Notes: generated from the letters alone by a model not told the origin. A DNA stretch of 13,205 nucleotides from CAYYMD01 sp964480425 (GCA_964480425.1 CAYZPY010000064.1:1-13205); one strand, 5' to 3'; counted from the stretch's first letter, positions 1 through 7,423 are shown. Made by a program: numbers and translations.

Positions 1-17
1 CATCCTGCTCCCGAGTG

Positions 18-905
18 TTACTTGTATACCGACCGGCGGATGTCTGCGGCGAAGTCTTTGGCGGCGGCGGCGACGGCGTCGCGCCAGTTGAGTTTGGAAT
101 ACTCATCGCGCTCGAAGGCGTATATCACCGAGCGCGAGGCGTTGACTATCGCGCCTTGACCATTGGAAGCGAACGCGGCCTGGCAATCCGCAGCCGAGGC
201 GCCCTGCGCGCCGTATCCGGGTACGAGGAATATCTGGCGCGGCATGAGCCGGCGCAGGCGGCGCGCCTCGTCGGGATAAGTCGCGCCCACCACCGCGCCG
301 ACGCAACTGTATCCGCATTGGCCCAAAAATTCCTCGCCCAGTTTTGCGATCTGTGCGGCCAGATGCTCGTAAAAACGCCGTCCGTCGGCGTCGGCGAAGT
401 CCTGAACCTGCCCGGCCGACGGATTCGACGTCCGCACCAGCACGAACACGCCCTTGCCCGCGCCTGCGGCGGCGGCGACAAACGGCGCAAGCCCGTCGGC
501 GCCGAAGTAGGGATTGACCGTAATCGCGTCCGATGAATTTTCGTCCATAATATGCCCCTCGGCGTACGCCTGGGCGGTCGAGCCGATGTCGCCGCGCTTC
601 ACGTCGCCGATGACGATGAGCCCCGCATCGCGGCAGCATGCCACCATGCGCTCGTAGAGGGCCACGCCCGCCGAACCGTAACGCTCGAAATACGCGGATT
701 GAATCTTCACCGCCGGGACGACTCCCGCCACGGCCTGAATGACGCCCAGGCAGAACGTCTCGATTGCTATGATTTGCTCGTCCCTGTCCGCGGCGCCGGC
801 GAGATCATCCGGCAGGCGGTCCGGTCGAGGGTCCAGGCCCACGCAAACCGGCGAACCGGCGTGGGACACGGCGGCGGCCAGTGTGTCTGCAAAGTGTTCG
901 CCCAT
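18..905 (-). CDS. pyrF: Orotidine 5'-phosphate decarboxylase (type 2)
   Basis: The 295-aa product converts orotidine monophosphate to UMP, the last step of de novo pyrimidine synthesis in the cytoplasm. Visible motifs are an N-terminal substrate-binding strand VCVGLDPRPDRLP (Asp25), VKIQSAYFERYG (Lys67), and the catalytic D-x-K-x-x-D signature DVKRGDIGST (Asp101, Lys103, Asp106). The length and the 'ExxVKIQSAYFE' style fit the type 2 (PyrF2) branch rather than the shorter type 1 enzymes. The ATG at 903-905 is preceded by an AAAGGAAA ribosome binding site, which supports this start; the stop is TAA at 18-20. The gene is divergent from leuD across about 80 bp. The function is very likely; the exact branch is inferred from memory of the family. 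Confidence 0.95.
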   Translation of the reverse strand: MGEHFADTLAAAVSHAGSPVCVGLDPRPDRLPDDLAGAADRDEQIIAIETFCLGVIQAVAGVVPAVKIQSAYFERYGSAGVALYERMVACCRDAGLIVIGDVKRGDIGSTAQAYAEGHIMDENSSDAITVNPYFGADGLAPFVAAAAGAGKGVFVLVRTSNPSAGQVQDFADADGRRFYEHLAAQIAKLGEEFLGQCGYSCVGAVVGATYPDEARRLRRLMPRQIFLVPGYGAQGASAADCQAAFASNGQGAIVNASRSVIYAFERDEYSKLNWRDAVAAAAKDFAADIRRSVYK

Positions 906-930
906 CGTTTGTTTCCTTTCGACGCCGACA

Positions 931-959
931 TTTATACAATAACTGTCGCGTTTTGATAA
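931..959 (-). promoter_or_regulatory. Candidate sigma70-type promoter for pyrF
   Basis: On the minus strand TTATCA (954-959) and TATAAA (931-936) are separated by 17 bp, in the short pyrF/leuD divergent region. The -10 matches the consensus well and the -35 only at four of six positions. No comparably good promoter was seen for leuD on the plus strand. This is inference from spacing and position only. Confidence 0.35.
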
Positions 960-984
960 AACCTATTTGACAAAGGAAAATGCA

Positions 985-1554
985 ATGCAACAGAGCATCA
1001 CCGGCAGGGCGTTCGTCCTGGGCGACAACATAGACACCGATCAGATAATCCCTGCCCGGTATCTAAGTTACGATCCATCCGACCCCCACGAGCGAAAGTT
1101 CTTCGGCGTTTACGCCCTTAGCGGCGTACCGTCGAAGCAGTCAGGTCTGCCTGGCGGCGACGTGCCGTTCGTGCCCCAGGGAAGAGAAAAGAGCGAATTC
1201 GCCGTGATAATCGCAGGGCGCAACTTCGGGTGCGGCTCGTCGCGCGAGCACGCGCCGCTGGCGATTGCCCAGGCGGGCTGCCGAGTTGTGGCGGCCGAGA
1301 GCTTCGCACGAATATTTTTCCGAAACAGCATAAACGGCGGGTACCTTGCCCCGATGGTGACTCTGCAGCGGATGATTGACGTTATATCAACCGGGCAGGA
1401 AGTCGAGGTTGAGCTGCGCCGGGGCGTTCTGCGGAATCTCGCCGACGGCGGCGAGTACGAACTCCAGTCGCTCGGCTCGGCGGGGGAAATCCTCCGGGCC
1501 GGCGGAATCTTTCAATACGCGCGCAAAACGGGAATGCTCCAGGGCGATGGATAA
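985..1554 (+). CDS. leuD: 3-isopropylmalate dehydratase small subunit (LeuD family)
   Basis: This is the swivel-domain subunit of an aconitase-type hydro-lyase. It most likely pairs with LeuC to isomerise 2- and 3-isopropylmalate in leucine synthesis. The 189-aa protein shows GDNIDTDQIIPARYL (residues 13-27) and the substrate-loop signature NFGCGSSREHAP (80-91), both typical of LeuD/HacB small subunits. An in-frame TTG at 967 would add six residues, but the ATG at 985 has the AAAGGAAAA ribosome binding site correctly spaced in front, so it is preferred. The large subunit is not in the window, so a related dehydratase (homoaconitase or dimethylmalate type) cannot be excluded. The 3' end overlaps the next gene by 8 bp, suggesting coupled translation. 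Confidence 0.9.
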   Translation: MQQSITGRAFVLGDNIDTDQIIPARYLSYDPSDPHERKFFGVYALSGVPSKQSGLPGGDVPFVPQGREKSEFAVIIAGRNFGCGSSREHAPLAIAQAGCRVVAAESFARIFFRNSINGGYLAPMVTLQRMIDVISTGQEVEVELRRGVLRNLADGGEYELQSLGSAGEILRAGGIFQYARKTGMLQGDG

Positions 1555-1852
1555 CGTTCACCAACTCGATATTCGCGCCCATAGCGGCGGGGCGGTAATA
1601 TCGGTCAAGGTAGTCCCCGGCGGGTCGCGCGACAAAATTGCCGGCGCCCTTGGCGACTGTCTCAAGGTCGCCACCTCCGCGCCCGCCGAGAAGGGCCGGG
1701 CAAACAAGGCCGTCGCCGAAATCCTCGCCGACGCACTCGGTGTTGACAAGCGCGACGTGGAAATAATCTCCGGACGCACCGGACCTCGCAAGGAATTCCG
1801 CCTCAATAAAATTTCCGCACGAGCGGTGCGGCGACGACTGGAGGACCTGTAG
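1547..1852 (+). CDS. DUF167 / YggU (UPF0235) family protein
   Basis: A 101-aa protein starts at the ATG at 1547, inside the last codons of leuD. It shows the DUF167 core: VKVVPGGSRDKIAG, then a GDCLKV strand, then SAPAEKGRANKAVAEILA, a DVEIISG strand and a K-rich end. The family is widespread and small, and has no agreed biochemical role. The open frame reaches back to 1376 within leuD, but the conserved domain begins only after 1547, so the shorter start is chosen. The 8-bp overlap suggests co-transcription with leuD; no functional link is implied. Confidence 0.85.
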   Translation: MDNVHQLDIRAHSGGAVISVKVVPGGSRDKIAGALGDCLKVATSAPAEKGRANKAVAEILADALGVDKRDVEIISGRTGPRKEFRLNKISARAVRRRLEDL

Positions 1853-1901
1853 TCAACTACCGGCGGGAGTGTTTTCGTTAATGGCGCGGCGGTGTTCCAT
1901 T

Positions 1902-1911
1902 NNNNNNNNNN
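1902..1911. other. Assembly gap (10 N)
   Basis: Ten undetermined bases sit in a GC-rich, palindrome-rich intergenic stretch. A run of exactly ten is often a placeholder, so the true distance, and even the adjacency of the two flanks, may differ from what is shown. Confidence 0.98.
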
Positions 1912-1939
1912 CGCCGCCGCGTATAATATCGACGAATAC

Positions 1940-1975
1940 GTCGGCGGCCTGGAAGGCCGCCGCAAGGCCGCCGAC
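1940..1975. repeat. Nested GC-rich palindromes beside the gap
   Basis: GGCGGCCT (1943-1950) pairs perfectly with AGGCCGCC (1954-1961). The longer arm GTCGGCGGCCT (1940-1950) also pairs perfectly with AGGCCGCCGAC (1965-1975), so two alternative hairpins share one left arm. No T-run follows, so it is not a standard terminator. It may be a dispersed intergenic repeat that also broke the assembly; that is inference. Confidence 0.6.
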
Positions 1976-2020
1976 CCATACGTAACAAACTGTAAGCGCG
2001 GGCGTTTGAAGGTTCTGTTG

Positions 2021-2197
2021 CTACTTTTCGGCGGATCTGATTTTGTATAGGTGCACGTCGTAGCCGTCGAACTTGTCGGTGAAGCGTCCGTCGGCGAGTT
2101 TGACGGTTCGATTCTCGCCCAACACGGTGACAGTCGCGCCGGGGCCTAACTTCTGAACGTCAAACACGCCGGTGGTCTTTCGGTCACGAAAGATTTG
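2021..2197 (-). pseudogene. C-terminal fragment of a truncated (possibly glycoside hydrolase-like) gene
   Basis: An open stretch of 58 codons ends in TAG at 2021-2023 and is closed upstream by an in-frame TAA (2198-2200), with no start codon in the conserved part. The readable product includes VFDVQKLGPGATVTVLGENR, then ADGRFTDKFDGYDVHLYKI near the end. That beta-rich '...GENR...DGRFTDxFxxYxVHxYxI' ending resembles C-terminal domains of secreted glycoside hydrolase-like proteins of planctomycetes; this link is from memory. The upstream bulk of the gene is missing, and the break lies about 80 bp from the 3' end of a tRNA gene. It could be a deletion scar or a remnant left by an integrated element. 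Confidence 0.55.
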
Positions 2198-2277
2198 TTA
2201 TCATGCATTCGGGATTTTTGTCGAGGCGTCATCCGGTTGGTCTACTTTCTACTCTCTACCGATCTGGTCCTTCGGAC

Positions 2278-2351
2278 CACGCCCGCCAGGACTCGAACCT
2301 GGAACCTGCGGTTTAGAAGACCGCTGCTCTGTCCGGTTGAGCTACGGGCGT
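2278..2351 (-). tRNA. tRNA-Arg (anticodon UCU)
   Basis: On the minus strand a 74-nt cloverleaf folds cleanly. The 7-bp acceptor stem is ACGCCCG/CGGGCGT with a G discriminator. U8-A9 is followed by a D arm starting GCTC, the anticodon stem GCGGT/ACCGC encloses the loop CTTCTAA, and the T arm is CCAGG-TTCGAGT-CCTGG. The anticodon is TCT (plus-strand positions 2315-2317), decoding AGA/AGG. The 3' CCA is not encoded. A perfect 6-bp hairpin (2265-2270 with 2274-2279, loop TTC) overlaps the 3' end by two bases and lacks a T-run. Confidence 0.95.
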
Positions 2352-2360
2352 AGGTTGCTT

Positions 2361-2379
2361 AAGGTGATTTTATCGCCTT
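2361..2379 (-). terminator. Possible terminator hairpin after the glycosyltransferase/HIT operon
   Basis: AAGGTGAT (2361-2368) and ATCGCCTT (2372-2379) form an 8-bp stem with one G-U pair and a 3-base loop. It lies about 80 bp downstream of the minus-strand HIT gene stop and just upstream of tRNA-Arg. The T-run on the minus strand is very short, so termination here is weakly supported. Confidence 0.3.
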
Positions 2380-2457
2380 TTCGCACCGCCGCAACGGCTT
2401 ATCCACGGATGTGCGACTGTGCGACGGGGGTAAATTGCCGCAGGCGGTATTTGCGCT

Positions 2458-3399
2458 TCAGGATCTCAGTTCGGGCGGGCGGACCTGCCAGAGGATGTCG
2501 CGTGCGGTGCTCGAATCGGCGTTGTCGAAGGTGTCTCGTTCGTCCGGGGCGCTGAGGCAGAAGTCGCCGGAGGCCTCGAAACCGCCAACCAGCCCCTTGC
2601 CACTGGCGGTGGAATATCGCGAGTCGCGCGGGAAGATAAACGCCGCAGCGCCCGCGCCTTCGATAGTGGCAATCAGCAGGTTGATGGTGTGGTTGTCGCG
2701 GTCGACCTCTACCCATTTGACGGCGTAATCGTGCGCATCTTCGACGCCGGCGTCAAGCTCGAATCGCCGCACGACGGTGGGGTAGTCGCCCTGACGCCCG
2801 AGCGACAACCGCTCGATGGGCATCGCCTCGGTGGTTATCTGGAAGTGCATGTGCCAGGGAATCGACGCGCCGGCGCCCGGTCCGTTGAACAGCACGCGGT
2901 AGGCGCCGCCGGTGCGACGGTGAAGATCCACTGCCGCATCCAGCGCATGGCGCGAATACGCCTGGTCAACGTGCTCGGCATCGAGGACGGTGAAGTGGTT
3001 CGGCTCGATCCAGGCGAAGTTCGCCCCGGCGAAGTATCGCCTCCCTGCCAGGGTCATCTCGACCAGCCGCTCCATGGGATGGCACTCGGCGATGTTCTGC
3101 GGGCACAAAAAACAATGCCGCCCTTTCGAGTCGCGCGGATCGCGGTAGAGTTTGGACTCGTCGCGTTCGGGATTGAGTATTCCCCGCCTTTGGAGTTCCT
3201 GCACATCGCCCCGGATTTCGCGGTGCGGCATCCACCTGAAGCGCCACAGCATGCCGGAGGATTCGTCCTGGACAAGGCGGGTTTCGATCTCGCCCGATGT
3301 CGGGGAGCTCAAAAGAAACCCGTCGCGCTGCTGTTGCCGCCACGTGCCGGTGAGTATATCCGCCAGATCATTACCGCCCCGGCGCGGGGTAGAATTCAT
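2458..3399 (-). CDS. HIT-superfamily nucleotidyltransferase/phosphorylase (GalT/Ap4A phosphorylase-like)
   Basis: The 313-aa protein has an H-x-H-x-Q catalytic site, WHMHFQI (His183, His185, Gln187), preceded by FNGPGAGAS (171-179). This is the arrangement of Ap4A phosphorylases and related GalT-branch HIT enzymes, which pass a nucleotidyl group through the histidine. A CFLC pair (Cys96, Cys99), followed by Cys106 and His107, could bind a structural metal as in GalT. The exact substrate cannot be read from the sequence; a sugar-1-phosphate or an NDP-sugar is plausible. The open frame extends to 3555, but the ATG at 3397-3399 has an AGGAAGGA ribosome binding site and overlaps the stop of the upstream glycosyltransferase in an ATGA. 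This implies translational coupling and a shared pathway. Confidence 0.75.
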   Translation of the reverse strand: MNSTPRRGGNDLADILTGTWRQQQRDGFLLSSPTSGEIETRLVQDESSGMLWRFRWMPHREIRGDVQELQRRGILNPERDESKLYRDPRDSKGRHCFLCPQNIAECHPMERLVEMTLAGRRYFAGANFAWIEPNHFTVLDAEHVDQAYSRHALDAAVDLHRRTGGAYRVLFNGPGAGASIPWHMHFQITTEAMPIERLSLGRQGDYPTVVRRFELDAGVEDAHDYAVKWVEVDRDNHTINLLIATIEGAGAAAFIFPRDSRYSTASGKGLVGGFEASGDFCLSAPDERDTFDNADSSTARDILWQVRPPELRS

Positions 3400-4904
3400 G
3401 CCTGTCCTTCCTGGGAGAGTTCGCCGACGGTGTGCCGGCCGCGAGGCTTGGGCTGGGAGGGTACCCGGCGAATGTGCTTTTCCATTCGCGCTACGACGTC
3501 TTTGTCCACCTCGAAGCCGAGGTCCCTCACCAGCGAGGCGGCCATGCGTATCCACGTGAAGTAGGGCACGGTGATTTCGTTGGCGCGGCGCCCCATCTTT
3601 CCGCGGAGGTCGTCGTCCTTGAGCAATACGGTGATCGCCTCGGCGAAACCGGCGACATTGTCGGCGGGAACCACCACCGACGCCTCGCCGAATTCCAGCG
3701 TGACCCGGTTATGGTCGGCGCCTATGGTCCGCCTGTGGGGATTTGGCCCCAGCAGGTACTCCAACGCGAACGGCACGAGGTCCGAAGCGACTACCGCCTT
3801 TCCGGTGGCGGCGGCCTCCTGGGCGGCCATGCCGAATCCCTCCATCACCGAGGGCGTGCAGTACATGTCCGCGGCGTTGTAGATCATCGGGAGCTGCTCC
3901 CAGACGGACCCGAGGATTATCACCTCGTTGGAAATCTCCAGTTCGGCGATGAGTTGGACCAGTTCCGCGTGGAGGTTTTCGGCGCGGGGATCGACCGCGA
4001 CAAGCAAAAGCGCCTCGGGCACACGCTGGAGAACCCCCGCGAATGCCTTGATCAGCACGTCTTTGCGCTTGGTCTTGTCGGTGCGGCTGATTTCGGCCAC
4101 GATTTTACGCCGCTTAAGTTGCTCGACGGAGAATTTCGAGCCCGAGGCAAGGAAAGACCAAATCGGCTCGATTTCTTCGGCCGTCATTGGGTGGATGCGT
4201 GCGGTGTCGATGCAGGGCGGCATGAAATATTTCGCCTTGTGCCCGTAATCCTCGTCGAAAGTGTTTTTGATGGTGGTGGAGGTCGAGACGCACCCGTCCA
4301 GATTGTGGAGGGCGTTTTTCTCGTGGTGGATGCGCTCGTCTATCCGCAAATCGCCCCAGGTGGACGGGGGCATGTTCTTTTTCTTCAGAGCGCCCAGCGA
4401 GTGGGGAATCCACACGTGCGGGACGTGCCGCCCGTTGGTCACGCCGTTGGTGTTGATCATATTGCCCAGCACGGCGGCGTCCCAGTAGTTGCTGATAATC
4501 AGGTCGATGCTGTTGCGGTCGCTCGTGAGTTTGTTGATAAGGTCTTTGGCAAGGGCGGGGATTTGTTCGGCCATGTCTTCTTTGCGGACGAACCGCTCCA
4601 TTCCGTCTTCTATGTACATAATCCGCGCAAAGCCGTTGGGGTGATAATCAATGCCGCGTATCACGTGTCCGTTGGCCGGATGCGGATATCCGCCGCGGTT
4701 GACTATCGTGACGCGAAAGCCAAGCTCGGCCAGCGCCTCGGCGAGATAATTCACGTATACGTTCTGCCCGCCGGTGTCGGGAAGACCCGGCACAACCCGC
4801 CACTGGTGAACGCCGTGGTTGGTTATCATCAGCACGTGCTTGCGGTCGCTGCGGACAAAGTTATCGTGCATTTCCTGGCTGGATATGTATAGTTCCCGAA
4901 TCAC
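3396..4904 (-). CDS. GT4-family glycosyltransferase, sucrose-phosphate synthase-like
   Basis: The 502-aa protein has a GT-B fold. The N-terminal acceptor domain has the loop PDTGGQNVYVNYLAEAL (42-58), as in sucrose synthase and sucrose-phosphate synthase. The C-terminal donor domain has the R/K segment ISRTDKTKRKDVLIKAFAG (about 273-291) and the E-x7-E motif MEGFGMAAQE (Glu355, Glu363) of retaining GT4 enzymes. No signal peptide or membrane helix is seen, so it should be cytoplasmic. The start is GTG at 4902-4904, supported by GAGGTG five bases upstream. It overlaps the HIT gene by 4 bp. The product may be sucrose phosphate, a related disaccharide phosphate or another glycoside; the acceptor cannot be told from sequence, and no sugar phosphatase gene is adjacent. 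Confidence 0.85.
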   Translation of the reverse strand: MIRELYISSQEMHDNFVRSDRKHVLMITNHGVHQWRVVPGLPDTGGQNVYVNYLAEALAELGFRVTIVNRGGYPHPANGHVIRGIDYHPNGFARIMYIEDGMERFVRKEDMAEQIPALAKDLINKLTSDRNSIDLIISNYWDAAVLGNMINTNGVTNGRHVPHVWIPHSLGALKKKNMPPSTWGDLRIDERIHHEKNALHNLDGCVSTSTTIKNTFDEDYGHKAKYFMPPCIDTARIHPMTAEEIEPIWSFLASGSKFSVEQLKRRKIVAEISRTDKTKRKDVLIKAFAGVLQRVPEALLLVAVDPRAENLHAELVQLIAELEISNEVIILGSVWEQLPMIYNAADMYCTPSVMEGFGMAAQEAAATGKAVVASDLVPFALEYLLGPNPHRRTIGADHNRVTLEFGEASVVVPADNVAGFAEAITVLLKDDDLRGKMGRRANEITVPYFTWIRMAASLVRDLGFEVDKDVVARMEKHIRRVPSQPKPRGRHTVGELSQEGQA

Positions 4905-5090
4905 ATTACACCTCGTTACTTATTTATCGTGATTCTCGATTTTTACCGTGGCCATTTCGCTGCCTGTTCGTTTCCAAGCCTCCGGCGTGCCCATAGGCCG
5001 ACCTTTTGAGACCATTGGCTGTTATCGGCACATTACTCCATACGGTTAAACTATTTGCGGGGATGACTTCAGGTTGGCTTGGTCTTCGGC

Positions 5091-5170
5091 GGCCTGCATC
5101 GTTTACTTCCGGTCCTCCATGCCTTTGTGGCTTTATTCCCGCCTGCCAAAGCGGGAAAGTGCTGCAGGCC
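5091..5170 (-). other. Structured leader of the glycosyltransferase operon
   Basis: The outer arms GGCCTGCA (5091-5098) and TGCAGGCC (5163-5170) pair perfectly. They enclose a second perfect 7-bp hairpin, TTCCCGC (5136-5142) with GCGGGAA (5151-5157). On the minus strand this lies just downstream of the candidate promoter and would be part of a leader of about 275 nt before the GTG start. There is no T-run for termination. No riboswitch family was recognised. The role is unknown. Confidence 0.4.
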
Positions 5171-5185
5171 GTTTTAAGAGCATCA

Positions 5186-5212
5186 ATTATATCCGTTAAT
5201 TTATACTGTCAA
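5186..5212 (-). promoter_or_regulatory. Candidate promoter for the glycosyltransferase operon
   Basis: Read on the minus strand, TTGACA (5207-5212) and TATAAT (5186-5191) both match the sigma70 consensus perfectly, but the spacer is only 15 bp. Directly upstream lie two 7-base A-tracts (T-runs at 5237-5243 and 5257-5263 on the plus strand) 20 bp apart, about two helical turns. That is the layout of a curved or UP-like element. Transcription would start near 5179. Confidence 0.5.
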
Positions 5213-5284
5213 ACCTAAAATCCGGTACTGACGAAATTTTTTTAATAGTTTGACACTTTTTTTAATTATATAGCATCCGGGGGT

Positions 5285-5489
5285 TTAAATCACGTTCTCA
5301 GGGGGTATTTTTACCGACGCCTGCGTCGCCGATGTGGCTTGGGTGTGTATGACGAACTTCTCAGTGCCGGTGTAGGTCCGTCACATCGAGAACACCTCGG
5401 TGCATCGCCCGCCGCAGTCGGCGACCAGGTCGCAGGAGCGACATGACAACCGGCGCCGCTGCAAAGTAAAATAACTTCTTGCTTTTCAT
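5285..5489 (-). pseudogene. Degraded small Cys-rich exported protein gene
   Basis: A minus-strand ATG (5487-5489) opens MKSKKLFYFAAAPVVMSLL, which looks like the start of a signal peptide, but this frame runs only 42 codons and turns Arg-rich. One frame over, the sequence reads LSCRSCDLVADCGGRCTEVF, then SM, an in-frame TGA (5381-5383), then TYTGTEKFVIHTQATSATQA and a TAA at 5285-5287. One frameshift and one stop would restore a protein of about 68 aa with a signal peptide and four closely spaced cysteines. I do not recognise the family. It may equally be non-coding, as codon evidence is short and no strong ribosome binding site is seen. Confidence 0.35.
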
Positions 5490-5543
5490 ATCAACTTTCT
5501 TTGCACGGCTTGCTTTTGTTGCGGCAGGTGTGTGCGCCACGAC

Positions 5544-7418
5544 TTATTTAATTTTTCTCACGTAGACGTAGTAAGCCCCGCGGGATTCGCCGGCCTGTTT
5601 GTCCTCGAACCACGTGTGTATATTGGTCGGACCGGCCTTGAGATCGACCCTGAAGGACACGGCCCGGTCGCCGGGCGCGATGTGCTTTTTCATCTCGGCG
5701 CCTGCGACCTTCATCCGGGCCGTATCTGCCTTTATCGCCTCGCCGGGTTCCATTTTGACGGGTTTCAGCCCGTCCTTTGTCGGTTCGTGGATGTCGCCGG
5801 TTTGCTGCGCGTCCAGAGGAGCGGTTATGGGCATGTCCACTTCCCTGGGCCAGCGCCGCAGTTCGAACTCGTACCTCCCGTCGCGGGCTACCTGGATGCC
5901 CCAGTACCCGTTCCAGGCCGGACCCTTGAGTATGTGCTTCCGCTGGTCCCACGGATTCCACCCGACGGTGGGAATCCAGTTGTCGCCGGTCAGCCAGGTC
6001 TCTTTCTGCCTGTCCGTCCCGACCACCGGTCGGTTCAGTTCGTCGTCGCCGGCGGAGACATCGGCCCAGATTTTCTCGTATTCGGCGCGAAGTTTCTTGA
6101 CCACGCTCGGGTGCTCGTCGGCCACATCGTGCTTCTGGGCGTGGTCCTTCTTTATGTCGTAAAGTTCCTTGCCGTTGACCAGTCGCCATCGTTCGGTCAT
6201 CATGGCCGAATTGCTCCATTTTTTCGGCTCGAACGGCTGCTGCGATTCGACGAACATCGTCCTGCTCGGCCAGTTGTGCCTGGGATTCTTCAGGAGCGGT
6301 TTTAGCGACATTCCGTCGAATTCGGCATCCGGCGGCTCCAGCCCGCACAGGTCAATCAGCGTCGGAAGCAGGTCCACGTGAGCCGAAAGGTGCGGAATTT
6401 CGACCCCGCCTCTCAGCCCGCCGCCGGGCCAATGGATGAAGCACGGTACGCGGTGCCCGCCTTCGTATATCCGCGCCTTTCGCCCCCGCAGACCGGCGTT
6501 GTAGCCCTCGATTACGAATTCATTCTCGTCAGTGCGGGCCCCTCCGGCCGTGCCGTTGTCGGTCAGGAACACTATCACGGTGTTTTCGGCCAGTCCGTGC
6601 GTGTCCAGAAAGTTTCTCAGACGTCCGATGTTGCGGTCCACGTGCGTGATGGAGGCGTAGAAGCACGAGCGGTGCGGATTGATACCCGCCTCCATGTAGC
6701 CACTTGCCCACTGCGGCAAGACGTGCCAGGGTGAGTGCGGAAGGTTGGTGGAAAGGAACGCGAAGAACGGGCGGTCCTTGTTTTTCTCGATAAAACTTAT
6801 CGTCTCGTCGGTGTAGATGTCGTTACAGAAGCCGGCGAACTTCTCCCACCTTCCGTTGCGCAGGTAGGTGTCGTTCATCTTGTCGTTGCCCCAGTAGTCC
6901 GAGGTGGTGCCGGTTCCGGCGTCGCCGTGTCCCACCCACGCCTCGAACCCGCGGTCGATGGGGCGGAAGGGGTAGTTGCCGCCCAGGTGCCACTTGCCGA
7001 AGATGCCCGTGGCGTATCCGTTGGACCTGAACACATCCGCCATGGTCGTTTCGCCGGCGGCCAGGAAACTGCGCGACATTATCGTGTTCCACACGCCCAC
7101 GCGGTGGGCGTATTTGCCGCTGAGAAGAGCCGCACGAGTCGGCGCGCAGGTGGGATTCACGTGAAAATCCGTCAGGCGGACGCTGTTGCGCCCCAGGCGG
7201 TCCAGGTGCGGCGTGTTGATTTTGTCGTTGCCGTGCAGGCCGAGGTCGCCGTAGCCCTGATCGTCGGTCATTATCAGGATGACGTTGGGATGTTTTGCGC
7301 GTGCGCCTTTTACGTCCCGATTTTGAAATCCGTTTTTACAGCCGCCAAGCGCCATCGCCGCCGCGCCCAATCCCGTCTTTCTGATGAAGTCCCTTCGGGT
7401 TGAGTTTGAATTATTCAT
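5544..7418 (-). CDS. Sulfatase 1: Tat lipoprotein-type arylsulfatase
   Basis: The 624-aa protein belongs to the alkaline phosphatase/sulfatase superfamily. The N terminus has a twin-arginine motif (TRRDFIRK, 7-14) and a hydrophobic stretch ending in the lipobox-like ALGGC (Cys27), so export by Tat and lipid anchoring are predicted. Catalytic features are MTDDQGYGD (50-58), C-A-P-T-R (Cys91 to Arg95, the formylglycine maturation site), a TDNG metal motif and a GRK...EGGHRVP segment. A C-terminal extension of about 130 residues (around GRYEFELRRWPRE) is shared with sulfatase 2. The open frame extends to 7541, but the ATG at 7416 has AAAGGA upstream and starts exactly at the Tat peptide. The gap to sulfatase 2 is 5 bp. 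The substrate is unknown; a sulfated glycan is likely. Confidence 0.9.
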   Translation of the reverse strand: MNNSNSTRRDFIRKTGLGAAAMALGGCKNGFQNRDVKGARAKHPNVILIMTDDQGYGDLGLHGNDKINTPHLDRLGRNSVRLTDFHVNPTCAPTRAALLSGKYAHRVGVWNTIMSRSFLAAGETTMADVFRSNGYATGIFGKWHLGGNYPFRPIDRGFEAWVGHGDAGTGTTSDYWGNDKMNDTYLRNGRWEKFAGFCNDIYTDETISFIEKNKDRPFFAFLSTNLPHSPWHVLPQWASGYMEAGINPHRSCFYASITHVDRNIGRLRNFLDTHGLAENTVIVFLTDNGTAGGARTDENEFVIEGYNAGLRGRKARIYEGGHRVPCFIHWPGGGLRGGVEIPHLSAHVDLLPTLIDLCGLEPPDAEFDGMSLKPLLKNPRHNWPSRTMFVESQQPFEPKKWSNSAMMTERWRLVNGKELYDIKKDHAQKHDVADEHPSVVKKLRAEYEKIWADVSAGDDELNRPVVGTDRQKETWLTGDNWIPTVGWNPWDQRKHILKGPAWNGYWGIQVARDGRYEFELRRWPREVDMPITAPLDAQQTGDIHEPTKDGLKPVKMEPGEAIKADTARMKVAGAEMKKHIAPGDRAVSFRVDLKAGPTNIHTWFEDKQAGESRGAYYVYVRKIK

Positions 7419-7423
7419 TCCGT

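Noticed and set aside
1376..1546. N-terminal extension of the DUF167 protein
   Set aside because: It lies inside leuD in another frame; the conserved domain starts after the ATG at 1547.
3432..4892. 486-codon plus-strand frame opposite the glycosyltransferase
   Set aside because: It is an antisense shadow of a GC-rich gene; it has no recognisable domain, while the minus strand shows clear GT4 motifs.
5091..5170. Cyclic di-GMP-I (GEMM) riboswitch in the glycosyltransferase leader
   Set aside because: AAAGCCAC-like words occur, but the CACGCACAGGGCAAACC core, the GAAA tetraloop helix and the order of segments are not present.
5250..5272. Plus-strand promoter TTGACA followed by TATATA
   Set aside because: The spacing is about 12 bp, too short, and no gene follows on the plus strand.
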